14,187 nt of DNA from JAKLKS01 sp964370855 (GTDB lineage: Bacteria > Planctomycetota > JAJSAM01 > JAKLKS01), in assembly GCA_964370855.1 (NCBI GenBank), contig CAYJMF010000115.1, forward strand, positions 1-14,187, written 5' to 3'. The notes under the pieces were generated by a model, which worked only from the letters and a program-made list of their open reading frames with translations, did not search any database and was not told the origin of the DNA. Position numbers and translations under genes: made by a program. The first letter of the stretch is position 1. Each line of letters opens with the position of its first letter. This document shows, in pieces, positions 14,133 through 14,187 of this stretch.

Positions 14133-14187
<55 letters not shown>

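Overview
The window is a very GC-rich (third codon positions almost all G/C) chromosomal stretch from a bacterium with a Gram-negative style envelope: two proteins carry lipoprotein signal peptides, one carries a Sec signal, and there is a SulP membrane transporter. The mix of a YfbK-type VWA lipoprotein, an FG-GAP/UnbV lipoprotein, a hybrid histidine kinase with three receiver domains and a protease-TPR fusion suggests a Planctomycetota-, Myxococcota- or Acidobacteriota-like organism. I cannot fix the phylum from sequence alone. The window ends in a 41-base G run, which looks like a contig end with a sequencing artefact.

Layout: a partial palindrome arm (1-54); a membrane fatty acid desaturase (137-1045, +); a GabD-like succinate-semialdehyde dehydrogenase (1137-2573, +); a hybrid sensor kinase REC-REC-GAF-PAS-HisKA-HATPase-REC (2775-5705, +); a YfbK-family VWA lipoprotein (5890-7530, +); a translationally coupled minus-strand pair, a small secreted His-rich protein (9828-9346) followed by an FG-GAP/UnbV lipoprotein (9349-7646); a divergent promoter region (9829-10073); a trypsin-like protease fused to 14 TPRs (10074-12167, +); and a DauA-type SulP dicarboxylate/anion transporter (12342-14081, +). 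There are no RNA genes, CRISPR arrays, transposases or phage genes. The genes look like separate transcription units, except the minus-strand pair, and do not form one obvious pathway. GabD (making succinate) and a DauA-like carrier (C4-dicarboxylates) are at most loosely related.

The most striking feature is non-coding. Each plus-strand gene that ends before 12.2 kb is followed, within 0 to about 25 bases of its stop codon, by a long near-perfect inverted repeat with arms of 30-45 nt. There are at least three sequence families: GGGACGTTCC-ended elements (1-54 partial, 1045-1134, 12192-12287), GGTGTCAGACACC-core elements (5704-5822, 7533-7636), and one GGTACCCGACCC element (2585-2690). A smaller hairpin (14093-14117) follows the last gene. 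None lies at the coupled start/stop junction or in the divergent promoter region. The pattern is like REP/BIME elements mobilised by Y1 (RAYT-type) transposases and used as 3'-end hairpins or bidirectional terminators. One element holds two perfect, opposed DnaA-box 9-mers and also supplies the start region of the downstream gene.
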